The notes beneath the pieces are model-generated. The model did no database searches, had not been told where the DNA came from, and was given only the letters and a program-made list of their open reading frames with translations. A program made the translations under genes and the position numbers. DNA of 7,470 nt, from the NCBI GenBank assembly GCA_028713395.1, contig JAQTOJ010000097.1:1-7470 (forward strand), written 5' to 3'. This document shows positions 1 through 5,950 of this stretch, in pieces. Every line of letters begins with the position of its first letter. Positions within the stretch are counted from its first letter, which is position 1. The stretch is from Dehalococcoidales bacterium (lineage in GTDB: Bacteria > Chloroflexota > Dehalococcoidia > Dehalococcoidales > Fen-1064).

Positions 1-1262
1 GGGCGATACTCACTCTTCGCCAGCTCAATTTCCTGCCAGAATTCCCGGTATTCGGGGGATCCGTCACCCGCGTACATTTTTAGCCGACCGGCATTGACCG
101 CCGCCAGTAGTTCAAAGCCCAGTTTTGATTTCGATGCCCCCGTAAAAACAAAGGGAGTTACTTTTGACCCCAGCGCCTGCCTGAGAAAAGCCGCAATCGG
201 CTGCCCGATGCCCGTCGCATCCACCACTACCCGCTTGCAGTTCCAGACGTCTCTCAACAAATCTACCAGCTTCGGGTAGAGATCGGTATGCTTGACGCCC
301 GTCCAGGCATAATGCTCCACGATTTTTATGCCCGGCTGTTTCTGTATCGCGTTCATATTGGTAAAGTCCATCTCCCCTATCGTCATCACCGTGGCGTCTT
401 GCCGGGGTTTGGTGGTTTTCAATGGATTCACCGTGTCTTCCGCCTCACCCGCTAAATCTACCCCGGCGATATAAATCTTCCCGGGTTCCCCTTCGTGACA
501 ACGCGCGTGTTTCCCCTGTAATTGCGCGCGCTGCTGCAGGTTCAAAAAACTGTTGTTCCCGGTTAGCGGCAGAAGGCAATATTGCGTGAGAAACAACGGA
601 TGGTTATCCCCCAGCCTTTGCCGTTCCGCTTCCACATACGCCAGGTATTCGGGATTGTACTTGCTCACTTCCTGCCAGTCGTAGCGGAAATGGCGCTGGA
701 TGCCGTCCCGCTGCTCCAGTTCCAGGTTGTTTTGTTTCACTTCTTCGAGCAGGGTCGTCTCGTCCCAGGTCGTGCCGTAATGCACGACCGTGCAATTCGT
801 GGTCGAACCCATCGGCTTGAAATCCTTGGTGTATTTTTCCTTGCTGACATCCTGCGATTCATCGATTTCCATCAACAGGTGCGCCGTGTTCCCTACCACA
901 TTCGCGGATTCCTCGGCGGAAAGAAAAATGGCGCGGGCGCTCCCCAACCGGATGATATAACCCCGTTCCCCCCGCCAGATGCCGTGAAACCCGGCGTCGT
1001 TGAGCCGGTCCGCCAACCGCGTCATTGAAACCGCGGCCTGCGGCTGAAAGGTCGGTGAGCACTTGATCAGATTATGCGGCAGATTGAGGTTGAGCGTCAG
1101 CAACAATAATTCCAGTTGCGCCGAGACTTCGTTTTTCCCACCCTGCCGCGCGATCTCCACGGAAAATGTCAGACCTTTTTTCCCAAAAACGCTCTCCAGC
1201 ACGGCTGTCGCGATCTGCCTTTGGTAAGGCCGCAATTGCCACATTTCTAGATTCCCGGGCAT
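1..1262 (-). CDS. Phage terminase large subunit (ATPase/nuclease), C-terminus cut by window edge
   Basis: This is the packaging motor of a tailed phage. It pumps DNA into the prohead using ATP and cuts the concatemer. The 420 residues visible show the two-domain order of TerL. The ATPase domain has a Walker A-like loop ARQGGKNE (38-45), a Walker B strand LLMEIDE with catalytic D134 and E135, and a coupling-motif candidate HYGTTWDE (161-168). The RNase H-fold nuclease domain has acidic residues D269 (AGVDLAGE) and D348 (VVVDATGIG). The third nuclease acid would lie beyond the left edge, as would the stop codon; family members usually have about 450-550 residues. The ATG is preceded by an AGGGGG Shine-Dalgarno-like stretch and by an in-frame TAA two codons upstream, so this start is well supported. 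The P-loop has Asn after Lys instead of the usual Ser/Thr. It is transcribed after the small-subunit-like gene. The terminase call is firm from the motifs; the phage type is not determined. Confidence 0.93.
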   Translation of the reverse strand, partial: MPGNLEMWQLRPYQRQIATAVLESVFGKKGLTFSVEIARQGGKNEVSAQLELLLLTLNLNLPHNLIKCSPTFQPQAAVSMTRLADRLNDAGFHGIWRGERGYIIRLGSARAIFLSAEESANVVGNTAHLLMEIDESQDVSKEKYTKDFKPMGSTTNCTVVHYGTTWDETTLLEEVKQNNLELEQRDGIQRHFRYDWQEVSKYNPEYLAYVEAERQRLGDNHPLFLTQYCLLPLTGNNSFLNLQQRAQLQGKHARCHEGEPGKIYIAGVDLAGEAEDTVNPLKTTKPRQDATVMTIGEMDFTNMNAIQKQPGIKIVEHYAWTGVKHTDLYPKLVDLLRDVWNCKRVVVDATGIGQPIAAFLRQALGSKVTPFVFTGASKSKLGFELLAAVNAGRLKMYAGDGSPEYREFWQEIELAKSEYR

Positions 1263-1464
1263 CTTTTACCCCCTGACTAGATGATTATGTTGTATACGAT
1301 TTTCTTAACGCTTTTTGAAATCTTTGGCTAGCTGTAATCTGGTTGGGGCAAGGTAAACAGTAACTTCGTTACTGAGTTGAGGGTCGTTGTGAGAAAACAA
1401 GGTGCACAAAAGTAAGTACATCAACGAGAATAGGTCGCAACTCCGATACATTATTACGGGGAAC
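1263..1464. other. Gap between terminase genes, with a small perfect hairpin
   Basis: Terminase genes usually abut or overlap, but here 202 bases separate them. The gap holds a perfect inverted repeat at 1358-1374: CAGTAAC, loop TTC, GTTACTG. It has a 7-bp stem and no T-run on either side, so it is not a standard terminator. A 48-codon minus-strand frame (1451 down to 1305) begins with a hydrophobic stretch but has no ribosome binding site, so I did not call it. A weak -10-like TATACA lies on the minus strand at 1291-1296, upstream of the large-subunit gene. Confidence 0.5.
1358..1374. repeat. Perfect 7-bp inverted repeat between terminase genes
   Basis: CAGTAAC and GTTACTG flank a three-base loop. 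The dyad could be a transcript hairpin or a protein-binding site. It lacks the trailing T-run of an intrinsic terminator. Its function is unknown. Confidence 0.45.
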
Positions 1465-1839
1465 CTATTTCTTCATCGCTGTCCCCAACCCTATGCCTAA
1501 TGGCAAAGCAATGTCCTTCAACACGTTCCCGATGGCCTCTCTAATACTCTGCTTGTCTTCTTTCCGCAGATTGTATTTCGTTGAAATCATTCGTTCCAGC
1601 GCATTCACCGCCTGCATGATCAAACGGATGTTCTCCGGATCGGCCTGCACCAGCGTTTTGATTTTGACCCGCATCAAGGCGATCTCCTCATCGAGCCCTT
1701 CTACCTTCACCGCCGCCTCATAATCCGCTCTTTCCTCATCGTTCAGAATGTGTGAATAAAAGCCATGGGTGCGGGCGTTCTGGTTGCCTTCCGGCGCGCC
1801 CCGTTTCTTCTTCTCTTCCAATTCAATTTCTTCCACCAT
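1465..1839 (-). CDS. Probable phage terminase small subunit (RGAPxGNQNA/HGFYS-type protein)
   Basis: A 124-residue protein with a very charged N-terminus: an acidic stretch, then KKKRGAPEGNQNARTHGFYS at about residues 11-30. I recognise this motif from small proteins encoded just ahead of terminase large subunits, which supports the assignment, but I see no classical DNA-binding domain. The middle (about 35-105) is predicted helical. It contains LDEEIALMRVKIKTLV and repeated charged heptads, consistent with the oligomerising helices of TerS. The C-terminus is a short hydrophobic/glycine-rich tail (LPLGIGLGTAMKK). The start is strongly supported: AGGAGG (plus-strand CCTCCT at 1848-1853) lies eight bases ahead of the ATG. 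It is the first gene of the minus-strand terminase pair and has its own promoter at 1888-1917. It could instead be another small phage DNA-binding protein; the name rests on context and the N-terminal motif. Confidence 0.6.
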   Translation of the reverse strand: MVEEIELEEKKKRGAPEGNQNARTHGFYSHILNDEERADYEAAVKVEGLDEEIALMRVKIKTLVQADPENIRLIMQAVNALERMISTKYNLRKEDKQSIREAIGNVLKDIALPLGIGLGTAMKK

Positions 1840-1887
1840 GCCGCAGCCCTCCTACAATCCTCATAAATGTGTATAATATCCAACTTA

Positions 1888-1917
1888 TTTATAGTACATT
1901 TGTTCTATTTTTGTCCA
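1888..1917 (-). promoter_or_regulatory. Sigma-70-type promoter of the terminase genes
   Basis: Read on the minus strand, a -35 TGGACA (plus 1912-1917, five of six matches to TTGACA) is followed after 18 bases by a -10 TATAAA (plus 1888-1893, five of six matches). Transcription would start roughly 30-40 bases upstream of the small-subunit ATG. The -35 box overlaps a 6-bp inverted repeat (TCCACG/CGTGGA, 1914-1934). Confidence 0.6.
1894..1905 (-). promoter_or_regulatory. Candidate LexA/SOS-type operator within the terminase promoter
   Basis: The minus strand reads GAACAAATGTAC, seven of eight conserved bases of the GAAC-N4-GTTC dyad bound by LexA proteins of the Gram-positive type. It sits in the spacer of the promoter, directly against the -10 box and 6 bases from the -35, where a bound repressor would block RNA polymerase. 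Position and match are seen in the sequence; control by LexA is inferred. Confidence 0.35.
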
Positions 1918-1935
1918 CGCAAGATTGTCGTGGAT

Positions 1936-2394
1936 GTAATCTGGCATCACAATGTCATCCCGGCAACAAATCACTTCACTTTCTGAGTCCCGGCAAAAGC
2001 GGGACGAAGAATCTCTTCTTCTCTGTCATCCCGGATGAGCCACTTCAGCGCCATCCCGTATGATCCCTAATGAATCGGGGCTTGATCCGGAATCAAGCAT
2101 CCGTCTTTGCGAGGAGCAAAGCGACGCGGCAATCTCAAACCGTCGTGTCATTCATTTCCATATTGAAGACAAATACCCCGCGCTTGTCCTTTAGTGACCT
2201 CTTTTCTCCCCTCGATGGGAGAGACTAGAGCGAGGGTGAAGCATCCTTATAACCCGCTGTCATCATGTCCATCCCCGACCTGATCGGGGAGAGATACAGA
2301 GGGATTTGTCATAAATCTTCTTCCTTGTCTCCTCGCCCCTTGTGGGAGAGGACTAAGGTGAGGGGGTATATTGCCCCATATACATCGCCATCCC
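1936..2394. repeat. Mosaic intergenic repeat, copy A
   Basis: A non-coding block made of short palindromic modules, repeated in the same order in copy B. Segments shared with B are 1936-1963 (24 of 28 bases), 2052-2116 (63 of 65 bases), 2122-2141, and 2287-2394 (identical apart from a 4-base length difference). Hairpins inside: GTCCCG/CGGGAC at 1987-2005, CTTGAT/ATCAAG at 2081-2097, and TCCCCGA/TCGGGGA at 2272-2290. The module CGTCTTTGCGAGGAG followed by GACGCGGCAATCTC, and the GGGAGAG...GGTGAGGG modules, resemble widespread bacterial intergenic palindromic repeats. No open reading frame here looks genuine. Confidence 0.85.
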
Positions 2395-2661
2395 ATGTGA
2401 ATCTAGTTATTCCCTCCCTTCAAACTTGAAGGGAGGTCAGGAGGGATTTGGTAAATTATCAATGCAGACGAATCGGAACTTGATACAATGTGCTGCCGCC
2501 GCCTCCACTACCCCATCACGAGATACAAAGTACCGCAGCAATCTCTCTTCTGCAAATCGAACTGATAAGCCGTAAATAGAGCGCTGGCAGTAAATCGTTG
2601 TGCTGCACAAACCCTCTAAACCACATCAACCACCTGCAAGTAGCAACAACAAAAAAGGGCG
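2395..2661. other. Intergenic stretch between repeat copy A and the zinc-ribbon operon
   Basis: This completes the roughly 840-base gene-free interval between the two divergent transcription units. It contains one strong palindrome (2413-2436). I see no credible gene. The only long plus-strand frame begins at 2598 and is an upstream extension of the zinc-ribbon gene that would precede its promoter. Confidence 0.6.
2413..2436. repeat. 24-base near-perfect palindrome (11-bp arms)
   Basis: CCTCCCTTCAA and TTGAAGGGAGG are separated by just AC. Another GGAGGGA follows at once. There is no T-run on either side, so it is more likely a REP-like intergenic palindrome than an intrinsic terminator. It occurs only in copy A's neighbourhood, not next to copy B. 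Confidence 0.75.
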
Positions 2662-2690
2662 TTGCCATCCACCACACGTTGTTATACAAT
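2662..2690 (+). promoter_or_regulatory. Promoter of the zinc-ribbon/RNase HI operon
   Basis: A -35 TTGCCA (2662-2667, five of six matches) and a -10 TACAAT (2685-2690, five of six) have the ideal 17-base spacer. Transcription would begin near 2696-2698, only about 5-7 bases before the ATG at 2703. This predicts a leaderless or nearly leaderless mRNA and agrees with the lack of a Shine-Dalgarno sequence there. Confidence 0.65.
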
Positions 2691-2702
2691 AGTGCCAATA
2701 TT

Positions 2703-3398
2703 ATGAGTGTTGCCAGAGAACTTTTTCACCTGCAGGAAATCGAGTTAGCCATCGAAGCTAATGAACAGGCGCAATCACGCCTCGGGCGCCAACTCGCGGA
2801 TCACAGTCTGGTTGCCCACGCCCGTGCCAGACTTACCGCCGAACGCCAGCGCCTGGAAGAAACCGCCAAAACGCAAAAAACCCTCGATTTCGATATTGAC
2901 GACCTCTCCGCCAAAATCAAGACGATCGACCGTAAACTCTACGATGGCAAAACAGTCAACCCCAAAGAATTGAGCAGCCTCCAGGCAGAAGGCGGCGATT
3001 TTCAGAAAAAACGTTCCTTGCTGGAAGATAAAGCCCTGATATTAATGGAAGAATCCGAAGCGATAAAACAAAATATCCTCACCGCCACCCATGAGTTGAC
3101 CATCGCTGAAGCCGAACAGGAAACCCGGCACAAGAACCTCAACGCCGAACTCACCCAGTTGCAGACCGATCACGCGGCGTTGGAAATCAAGCGCCAGACG
3201 CTCATCTCCCAAATCGAACCAACGGCTCTGGCAGTGTATAAAGACTTGAAAAAACGTAAAGGCACAGCGGTGGCAAAAGTGGAACAAGGCACCTGCCACG
3301 GCTGCCGTATCGCCGTTTCCAATGCGGAATTACAGCAAACCAAAGGCAACGCCATCGTCCGGTGCGGCAATTGTGGTAGAATTCTATATCTACCATGA
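2703..3398 (+). CDS. C4-type zinc ribbon coiled-coil protein (COG1579 family)
   Basis: A 231-residue protein. Residues 1 to about 175 form a long charged helical region rich in Glu, Lys, Gln and Leu, expected to be an antiparallel coiled coil. The C-terminus is a zinc ribbon with four cysteines: C198 and C201 (CHGC), then C221 and C224 (CGNC), ending in RILYLP. This is the layout of the COG1579 family, whose members include Helicobacter HP0958 and mycobacterial Rv2229c; the family is thought to act as nucleic-acid-associated scaffolds, but its exact role is not settled. I chose the ATG at 2703 because the promoter at 2662-2690 lies inside the longer frame that opens at 2598, and because MSVARELFHLQEI looks like the family N-terminus. 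Its TGA overlaps the ATG of the RNase HI gene (ATGA), so the two are probably translationally coupled. The same pairing is known in Actinobacteria. Confidence 0.9.
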   Translation: MSVARELFHLQEIELAIEANEQAQSRLGRQLADHSLVAHARARLTAERQRLEETAKTQKTLDFDIDDLSAKIKTIDRKLYDGKTVNPKELSSLQAEGGDFQKKRSLLEDKALILMEESEAIKQNILTATHELTIAEAEQETRHKNLNAELTQLQTDHAALEIKRQTLISQIEPTALAVYKDLKKRKGTAVAKVEQGTCHGCRIAVSNAELQQTKGNAIVRCGNCGRILYLP

Positions 3399-3814
3399 AC
3401 ATGAAACTCATTATCCACACCGATGGTCTTTCCAAAGGCAATCCCGGTCCCGGCGCCATTGGTGCGACTCTCAAGGACGTTAATGGCAAAGCCGTAGCTT
3501 CCATTGCGCAGGCTATCGGAGTCACTACCAACAATGTCGCCGAATACAAAGCATTGATTGCCGCACTGGAGAAAGCCCATCAACTGGGCGCGGTCGACGT
3601 GGAAATCCGTTCCGATTCCGAACTGATGGTGCGGCAGGTCACCGGCCGCTATAAAGTAAAATCCCCGTTGATCGCCCCGCTCTACATGCAGGTGAACAAG
3701 TTACTTTCCAAATTTAACGCGGTGAAAATCACCCATATCCCGCGCGAGCTCAACGCCGAAGCTGATGAGTTAGCCAACCTCGCCATTAAAGCGAAGAAAA
3801 TGGGACAGCCCTGA
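3395..3814 (+). CDS. rnhA: Ribonuclease HI family protein
   Basis: An RNase H-fold enzyme predicted to cleave the RNA strand of RNA-DNA hybrids in the cytoplasm (R-loops, Okazaki primers), using two metal ions. The 139-residue protein keeps all four acidic catalytic positions: D10 in HTDGLSKGNPGPG, E50 in NNVAEYKAL, D74 in RSDSELMVRQ, and D124 in LNAEADELAN. H114 and R117 in HIPRELNAEAD belong to the usual C-terminal active-site segment. It is slightly shorter than E. coli RNase HI (155 residues) and resembles the compact bacterial/archaeal group that includes the N-terminal domain of Rv2228c. The start overlaps the zinc-ribbon stop by four bases; a second ATG at 3401 would shorten it by two residues. 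It is the last gene of its operon. I see no clear intrinsic terminator after it, and repeat copy B begins 51 bases past the stop. Orthology to classical rnhA is by family, not proven. Confidence 0.93.
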   Translation: MNMKLIIHTDGLSKGNPGPGAIGATLKDVNGKAVASIAQAIGVTTNNVAEYKALIAALEKAHQLGAVDVEIRSDSELMVRQVTGRYKVKSPLIAPLYMQVNKLLSKFNAVKITHIPRELNAEADELANLAIKAKKMGQP

Positions 3815-3864
3815 TTTCTATTGGATTTACCCAACCATTTATAAAATAACCATAAAATTAGGGA

Positions 3865-4408
3865 CTCCCCCGTTTTGGTTGGTTTTTAGTTAACGGGTTC
3901 TCGCTCACTGTTCATCGATGGTTGTTATCTGACATCGCAATCTCATCCCGGAGCAGGTGGCACCCATTCAGCAGCTTGTCTGCTGTTCATCCCGTATGAT
4001 CCCTAATGAATCGGGACTTGATCTGGAATCAAGCATCCGTCTTTGCGAGGAGTCCCGATAAAGTCGGGACGACGCGGCAATCTCAAACCATTGTGCCACT
4101 CAACCCCATATTGCAGCAAAATACCCCGCTCTTGTCCTTTAGTGACCACCTCTTCTCCATCGAGGGGAGAAGAGTAAGATGAGGGTGACGTATCCTTATA
4201 ACCCGCCGTCATCATGCCCCTCCCACATCAAGTCTGGGATGACTGAAGTGGCAGGGGATGGGAGGACTGAATGCTAACCGCTGAAAGCTGATAGCTCCCT
4301 CGTTGGGAGAGATACAGAGGGATTTGTCATAAATCTTCTTCCTTGTCTCCTCGCCCCTTGTGGGGACTAAGGTGAGGGGGTATATTGCCCCATATACATC
4401 GCCATCCC
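3865..4408. repeat. Mosaic intergenic repeat, copy B
   Basis: Same orientation and module order as copy A, filling most of the 695-base gap between the convergent RNase HI and MFS genes. Its first module (3865-3928, containing GTTTTGGTTGGTTTTTAG) matches copy C at 5831-5892. Modules 3924-3951, 3988-4052, 4070-4089 and 4305-4408 match copy A. Relative to A, it has a hairpin at 4052-4070 in place of the short link after the GCGAGGAG module. It also carries an extra unrelated stretch at about 4215-4304 containing GCTGAAAGCTGATAGCT. The open frames within it are on the minus strand and composed of repeat sequence, so I do not call them genes. Confidence 0.85.
4052..4070. repeat. 7-bp hairpin inserted in copy B
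   Basis: GTCCCGA, loop TAAAG, TCGGGAC. Copy A has only CAAAG-type linker sequence at this point, but a related hairpin (GTCCCG/CGGGAC) sits elsewhere in copy A at 1987-2005. This suggests that the palindromic modules shuffle. Confidence 0.7.
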
Positions 4409-4509
4409 CATATGCATTCCAACTGCATCGGGACTTCATACGGGGAGAGGTAAACCGTCACTGTGTTAACTCAACCGTAAACGTAGTACCGTTCATCACC
4501 CCTGTTGCT
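4409..4509. other. Region downstream of the MFS stop codon, no gene
   Basis: About 100 bases between repeat copy B and the MFS stop codon. No convincing terminator hairpin with a T-run is visible in the direction of MFS transcription. Confidence 0.4.
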
Positions 4510-5751
4510 TTATCTCGTTCGTTCCTTCACCAGAAACAAAATCCCCACCATCGCCAGGAATGCCAACCCCGCCCCAAAGTAAAAAGTCGCCGCCGGACTG
4601 ATCGCATCCCACATCCAGCCCGCAATCACGCTGGCGGGTAGCGCCATCAACCCCACCACCCCATTAAATAACCCGTAAGCTGTGCCGCGTTTTTCCGCCG
4701 GCACCATATCCGCTACAAAAGCCTTGGCGGCGCCTTCCACCATCCCGTAATAAAGACCGTAAACCGCAAACAGCACCCAGATTTGCCAGATCGCCCCTGC
4801 CAAGGCAAACCCGAAATACACCAGCGCGTACACCAACCAACCGGCAATGATGACCCGTCTTCTCCCCAGTTTGTCGGAAAGTATCCCCATGGGTAAAGAA
4901 ATCAGCGAATATGTCAGGTTGAAAAGCACCAGCATCAATACTACCTGGATCAACGGGGTCTGCACGTTTTGGGCGCGTAAAATCAAAAAGAAATCGCTGG
5001 AATTCCCCAGCGTGAACACCGCCATCACCGCCAGGAAGATGATGAAACGCTTGTCAAAGTTGGTTTTTACACGAGGGGTGATTCCTGTGGTTTGACTCTC
5101 CGCCGGAACGCCATCGGACTTTTTCCGTTCCCGCACCAGTGTCACCAGCACCAGCACCGCTAATATCCCCGGTACCGTCCCGGCCACCACCATCCATCGG
5201 TAACTCTCTTTTGCCAGCAAATTGGCGCCCGTGCCCTGCACCAAATAAATGATCAACGTGGCGATAAGCAAACCGAGAAAAGCGCCGGTCGTATCCATTG
5301 CCCGGTGCAGCCCAAAACCTCTACCTCGCTGCTCCTTGCTCACCGAATCGGCGATCAGCGCATCGCGTGAAGCCGTACGCACCCCTTTGCCAATGCGGTC
5401 GCCGAAGCGTATCCCGGCCACCGCGCCCCAGCTCCCGGCAAAATACATCAGGGGTTTGACCAGGTTGGAAAGTGTATAACCCGCCCCGGCCAATACTTTA
5501 CGCTTTCCGATCTTATCGCTGAACCAGCCGCTGATGATCCGGAAAATCGCATCCGTGCTATCGGATAACCCGCCGATAAACCCTACCACTGCGGTCTTTA
5601 CTCCCAGCACGTTTTCCAGGAACAGCGGGATCAGGGTAAATATCAATTCGCTGGAAACATCGGTCAAAAGACTGACTAACCCCAGAAAAAACACATTGGC
5701 ATCCATCCCAAAGAACTTTCGGCGGGTTTTAATCGGTTCGGAATTCGCCAT
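4510..5751 (-). CDS. Major facilitator superfamily transporter (12-helix), substrate unknown
   Basis: A complete 413-residue inner-membrane secondary transporter. The MFS signature motif A appears twice, once per half: GWFSDKIGKRK at 75-85 (loop between helices 2 and 3) and GILSDKLGRRR at 289-299 (helices 8 and 9). A hydrophilic linker at about 208-232 separates the two six-helix halves. The segment DRIGKGVRTASRDALIAD (118-135) followed by RGRGFGLHRAMDTTGA (142-157) is characteristic of the MJ1317-like MFS group, often annotated only as efflux permeases. Hydrophobic helices are evident at about 19-45, 157-171, 187-206, 237-255 and onward. The ATG is chosen because AAGGGAG (plus 5757-5763) lies five bases upstream. 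A candidate promoter with a perfect TTGACA lies at 5785-5813. It stands alone, convergent with RNase HI and divergent from the sensor gene. The substrate cannot be told from the sequence. Confidence 0.93.
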   Translation of the reverse strand: MANSEPIKTRRKFFGMDANVFFLGLVSLLTDVSSELIFTLIPLFLENVLGVKTAVVGFIGGLSDSTDAIFRIISGWFSDKIGKRKVLAGAGYTLSNLVKPLMYFAGSWGAVAGIRFGDRIGKGVRTASRDALIADSVSKEQRGRGFGLHRAMDTTGAFLGLLIATLIIYLVQGTGANLLAKESYRWMVVAGTVPGILAVLVLVTLVRERKKSDGVPAESQTTGITPRVKTNFDKRFIIFLAVMAVFTLGNSSDFFLILRAQNVQTPLIQVVLMLVLFNLTYSLISLPMGILSDKLGRRRVIIAGWLVYALVYFGFALAGAIWQIWVLFAVYGLYYGMVEGAAKAFVADMVPAEKRGTAYGLFNGVVGLMALPASVIAGWMWDAISPAATFYFGAGLAFLAMVGILFLVKERTR

Positions 5752-5784
5752 GCCTTCTCCCTTCTATCTGTTAAATCTGCGGTT

Positions 5785-5813
5785 AGCTTAATCCAAAACA
5801 ATAAGCCTGTCAA
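5785..5813 (-). promoter_or_regulatory. Candidate promoter of the MFS gene
   Basis: On the minus strand a consensus -35 TTGACA (plus 5808-5813) is followed after 17 bases by TAAGCT (plus 5785-5790), a weak -10 with three of six matches. It would give a leader of roughly 25-30 bases containing the Shine-Dalgarno site. The -35 is convincing; the -10 is the doubtful part. Confidence 0.4.
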
Positions 5814-5830
5814 ACACGCTACCTTGAGTT

Positions 5831-5950
5831 CTCCCCGGTTTTGGTTGGTTTTTACTTAGCGGTTCATCGCTCACCATTCATGGCTGGTTATTCCATGCGT
5901 CTTTGCGAGGAGAATCCTCAACTTCATAGCCGACGAAGCAATCTAAAGCC
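5831..5950. repeat. Mosaic intergenic repeat, shortened copy C
   Basis: Same orientation as copies A and B. Its first module (5831-5892) matches the first module of B (3865-3928) with scattered changes. After only six bases the CGTCTTTGCGAGGAG core follows at 5898-5912, then a degenerate partner CGACGAAGCAATCTAAAGCC at 5931-5950. In B these modules are about 110 bases apart, so C looks like an internally deleted or separately assembled version. Confidence 0.75.

Noticed and set aside
582..1062. Long open frames on both strands within the terminase large-subunit region
   Set aside because: They are alternative-frame shadows; the terminase frame is continuous through the region and carries all the motifs.
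1305..1451. 48-codon minus-strand frame in the gap between terminase genes, with a hydrophobic N-terminus
   Set aside because: No Shine-Dalgarno sequence, no recognisable family, and this length arises easily by chance. It is worth a look only if conserved.
2413..2436. Intrinsic terminator reading of the strong palindrome
   Set aside because: No T-run follows on either strand, and no gene ends nearby in a suitable direction.
2598..2702. 35-codon N-terminal extension of the zinc-ribbon frame
   Set aside because: The best promoter lies inside it, it has no ribosome binding site, and its sequence does not look like the family N-terminus.
1936..4408. CRISPR array
   Set aside because: The repeated units are long, few, irregularly spaced and mosaic, with no uniform repeat-spacer pattern and no cas gene.
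4003..4439. Two minus-strand open frames inside repeat copy B
   Set aside because: They are made of intergenic repeat sequence and have no protein-like composition.
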